From Phalacrocorax aristotelis (lineage: Eukaryota; Chordata; Aves; Suliformes; Phalacrocoracidae), in contig NC_134282.1 in assembly GCF_949628215.1 (NCBI RefSeq), positions 12,274,223 to 12,338,222 of the forward strand: a stretch of 64,000 nucleotides of DNA. The letters are read 5' to 3'. Under the pieces are notes generated by a model. It was not told where the DNA came from, searched no databases, and saw only the letters and a program-made list of their open reading frames with translations. Made by a program: the position numbers and the translations under genes. Below, one piece after another: positions 60,854-64,000 of the stretch. Each line of letters opens with the position of its first letter. Positions within the stretch are counted from its first letter, which is position 1.

Positions 60854-62140
60854 CTATAAACAGAAAGTTCATTCTCAAGTTCAACTGCAAATATGTTATT
60901 TGAGTTGTTTTAATTTAATTCCAAGAGATCCAAAGCAGAAACACAGTAAGAAATCATGACAGCCTTTCTTTACTCAACCAACAACTTTCTCAGAGGGAAG
61001 CATATTTTTAACATTGTGAAACTCCTTTCCAATAGCATCCACTTGTTTGGAATCCTGACAACAGCACATCTGCTTAACTGGGACTGTTTCCAAGGAACAG
61101 CTCTGGTGCACTGAAGTCCCCTTAGGTTTCATCCACACTGTGCTTTTGGCTTCAGGTCCCTCTCCATGAAGAAGGGCCACATAAATGAAGACTTAGCACC
61201 AGTTGCTTTCCTACTGCCTTAAAAATTGCACAAATGGCAGAGAAGAGCTGCTGTATGTATTCAGATTAATTTATGCTATTGAATCATTCTTGTCTATCAA
61301 AGGCTGCAGCTTTCTTACCATTTTAATTGCCGAATAAGTCTTACCTGAGTATATAGTTTTTATCTTACAGTTGCGTTATTTACATATCAAAGCAACTGAA
61401 TGAAGTTAATATCTACCTATAAAATATACTTCCATTAAGCAAAGCCATTGACAGTTTGTACTTTTAAGTCTGATTAATTATACACAACAATTCTGTGTTG
61501 AGTAGAGCTGGAATTTTTCTCCATTAATAATTTATTTGGTACTTCCATTGTGTTTATTTCTGTGAAAACCTTGAAGACTCAGTTCACAGACGACAGGACA
61601 CAATTTCAGTAGGACTGACATGGCTGCACGGCAGCTTCCTTGTCACGTGATCCATCCCCACCGAGCACCACTCCAGGCAGTGTGAATATGGGAAGGGATG
61701 CCAAGTGTCCAGGTCAAGAAAGAGGGAAGTAGCAAGATAGGGTTCACCTCTTTCTTCTCCAGTAGTATATCCATCTAAATGTAAATGAATCTTACAAACG
61801 TATATGCAGATACTCACTGTCACTATTCATTTACGTAAAACTAAACAAGCTCAGCAAATTGGGACATTGTGTTAGAAATACAAATAAGGTCCTTGATTTG
61901 GAGGCATTTGTATGATGTTATCCATTTCTTTGGTCCATCCAATACAGGTACAAAGCACTATACAGAGAAACACAAACACGACTTACCTTGTATTCCCACA
62001 AAAATGGCTAAAGTAATCTTTGGGGAGTTTTTAAGAATTATTTGAAGTTATACCCTTTTTTTCCCTGACATTTTTTTCCTCCAGATTTACAAACACGCAT
62101 TATGAAGGGAAAACCAAAACTCCTTTAAACGTATACATAC
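60854..62140 (-). other. GK5: GK5 last intron
   Basis: About 1.3 kb, GT-AG (donor GTATGTATA, acceptor TTTATAG on the minus strand). Open frames at 60974-61180 and 61584-61823 are not supported as exons. Nothing else recognised. Confidence 0.85.
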
Positions 62141-62274
62141 CTGAAGCAAGGCCTGCTAGAAAAGCTGCACCAAGACTAGACATGTCTGCATGTGCAGGTT
62201 TTTCTATTTTCATATTAATTAAATCTGAAGTCATCTGCAGGACAAAACTATTATTACTGACACCTCCATCAGCT
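62141..62274 (-). CDS. GK5: GK5 penultimate coding exon: FGGY C-terminal ATP-binding segment
   Basis: This exon finishes one codon (probably Arg) and encodes 44 residues: ADGGVSNNSFVLQMTSDLIN, MKIEKPAHADMSSLGAAFLA and GLAS, then one base of Gly. The DGGVxxNxFxxQxxxDxI pattern is the conserved FGGY C-terminal motif next to the nucleotide site (glycerol kinases have DGGxxxNxFLMQFQAD). MSSLGAAFLAGLA is the following conserved helix. The sequence matches human GK5 (ADGGVCKNGFVMQMTSDLIN from recall) rather than the shorter GK/GK2 forms. The acceptor reads CCCTATAG and the donor GTATGTATA. Earlier exons of GK5 lie beyond the right edge. Confidence 0.95.
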
Positions 62275-62610
62275 CTATAGGGAGAAAGGAAGAAAAAGTT
62301 TAAAAAGTACATTTAGTTCAAATGCTTATTTCCAACATTTCAGAAAACTAGGGTTTTGCACCTATATATAAACCTTCCTGTCACTCATTCATAAATACAT
62401 TTCCATTTTATGGGCAAATTTAGAGGCCATTGTCCTGGTTGAAATGTTGGGGTTTATAACAGAACCTTCACATAATTATCACCACAACATGACAACAGTC
62501 AAAACCATTACATTAAACAAACCCTTTCAAGTGTTCTCAGATCTGGAAGAGTACTATTTTCAGTACTACCAAATCTCTGTGCTGGTTAGCTAAAATGCCA
62601 TCACAGTTGC

Positions 62611-62625
62611 TTTTTTTTTTTTTTT
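62611..62625. repeat. poly(T) run, 15 T
   Basis: Uninterrupted T tract in the GK5 intron. No adjoining retroelement body was recognised. Confidence 0.9.
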
Positions 62626-62739
62626 AACGAGGAAGATGAGAATGAGGCTTCTATCTATCTATTTTCCTAATTGCATTATGTCAGAGATCCTTTTCATGGA
62701 GAAAACTAGAACTTACCAATGCTGATCTTTAATAATCTT

Positions 62740-62773
62740 AGAGTGATTACTAGTGGAGCAAAGTAATCACTCT
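62740..62773. repeat. Perfect 12-bp inverted repeat, 10-base loop
   Basis: AGAGTGATTACT at 62740-62751 is exactly reverse-complementary to 62762-62773. Pairing stops outside the arms. Too short for a typical pre-miRNA. Confidence 0.7.
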
Positions 62774-64000
62774 TGCAAACAAAAAATAACTACAACAAAA
62801 AGTAGTCTTTGAATTGTCATAGATTGGTTTGTTATGCTGTTGGACTCCAATACCAGCCAGGCATGGAGCTGTTCTAGAATGTAGTTCAGTAAAGACATCT
62901 ACTCTTTATTATTATAGAAAACATTGGGTAATAAAACTTAACAGTTGCTTAGAAATCTTCAATTCAAATATGCCAGCTGAAATCTTCTATACTACGTGAT
63001 GCCTCAAAAAACTTTTGCTTAAATGTTCTGGCTGTTTCTGAAAGTAAAATCAGGAGACACTGCCTGATTGGTGATGTTACAGGGTTTTGCTTATTTGTAC
63101 AGACAGTTAAGCAGGGCTACCACCTCTACACTACAGCATAAAAACCTTTAACTGGCAAAGTCACTTTTTTAGTGTCAGTGACATGCTTTTTCCTCCTTCT
63201 GTAAAAATAAGACATCCATTTGATTCAAGTTACAAGAAAATTTCCAAATACTCCATTCTACTTTTAGCTAAGTTTTGCTGCTATATACTTCAGCAATTCA
63301 ATCTGTACAATACATCTGGCTCAAAGTTCCTATGTGCCATTTGACTGGGGATGTGCTATTTGACAGAACAAGTAAATAGGTGACATTCCAGGGCTCCACG
63401 GACCACCAGGATCATCTTTGTAAAGGCTGCCACAGACTGCTACAACATAGGACACAAGGACTCAAACTGAGGGTTTCTTCTCTCTGCTTTCCTTGATGGT
63501 GTTGAGAGAAGCAATGGGAAGTAATAGGACCGTAGAGGACTAATGAAAACGACACCTTTGAAGGAGCTTGTAGGAGCCAGAGACCAGGAAGGAAGGAGGG
63601 ATAAAGGACAAGCTAAAAAGGCAATGAATATATTTATGGGCTAAGAACAACGATTTAAAAAAAAAAATCATAGATAACAGATAGATACTAAAGACAAAAG
63701 GATGGGAGAACAGCTTACAACCCTACTGAAAAAGCCATGAAGTGTATCTCATTATCTTCTAACGCTTAATCCACAAGCTGAATTGATATTTATTATAGTT
63801 CACTATTATAGCACTCTATGAAACAGCAATTTTATATTCATGAATAAAACTCAACATGATCATACAATTTAAAGTTTACATTACAACATTAGTGGGACTG
63901 GAATTCTAATGTTCCCTAAGCAGTACTTCCAACACTACCCATTTTTTAGTTCAGAGTCTTAATATGACTTCTCTAATTCTGGATGCAATTCTTTATGTAA

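Larger units (their letters stand above)
62275..64000 (-). other. GK5: GK5 intron (partial)
   Basis: Sequence upstream of the penultimate GK5 exon. It contains a 15-T run at 62611-62625 and a short perfect inverted repeat at 62740-62773. The preceding GK5 exon, which should end in a split Arg codon, was not found, so it lies beyond 64000. Confidence 0.75.

Noticed and set aside
1..64000. Search for tRNA, rRNA, CRISPR array, insertion sequence, prophage or biosynthetic cluster.
   Set aside because: Nothing fitted. The window is ordinary vertebrate genic DNA with introns and LINE fragments.

Overview
The window is vertebrate nuclear DNA, most likely from a bird. It holds long AT-rich introns with short GT-AG exons, two CpG islands, and several CR1 retrotransposon fragments whose 3' ends carry the ATTCTATG-type octamer typical of birds and other sauropsids. 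The species cannot be fixed from the sequence. No prokaryotic operon, CRISPR array, tRNA, rRNA or virus was found.

Two genes are present, both on the minus strand and head to tail. TFDP2 (DP-2, the E2F dimerisation partner) covers nearly the whole left and centre. Its CpG-island promoter and first non-coding exon lie near 54.25-54.6 kb. The start codon is in a small exon at 42.34 kb, and nine further coding exons run down to 4.29 kb. These ten coding exons join in frame into 351 codons plus one base. The acidic C-terminal exon lies off the left edge. GK5 (glycerol kinase 5, FGGY family) contributes its last two coding exons, 62141-62274 and 60717-60853, and a 3' UTR. TFDP2 followed by GK5 is also the human 3q23 order, from recall.

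Layout: 1-4293 last TFDP2 intron (partial); 4294-18682 DNA-binding, dimerisation and NLS exons; 22434-42436 N-terminal exons separated by large introns, one containing an internal CpG island (30.27-31.29 kb) with an E2F consensus site; 42437-54248 large first intron(s); 53.5-55.4 kb promoter island; 55.4-60.1 kb intergenic; 60.1-64 kb 3' end of GK5.

TFDP2 protein pairs with E2F proteins to bind cell-cycle promoters. The splice structure preserves the means for two known kinds of DP-2/DP-3 variant: a 48-nt phase-symmetric exon that supplies part of the nuclear localisation signal, and a tandem NAGNAG acceptor that adds or omits one glutamine. The least expected signal is an uninterrupted 32-bp stem with a 10-nt loop at 42202-42275. 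It pairs fully only as minus-strand (TFDP2-sense) RNA, where every non-Watson-Crick position becomes a G-U wobble. It is a candidate intronic pre-miRNA or a palindromic-element hairpin.
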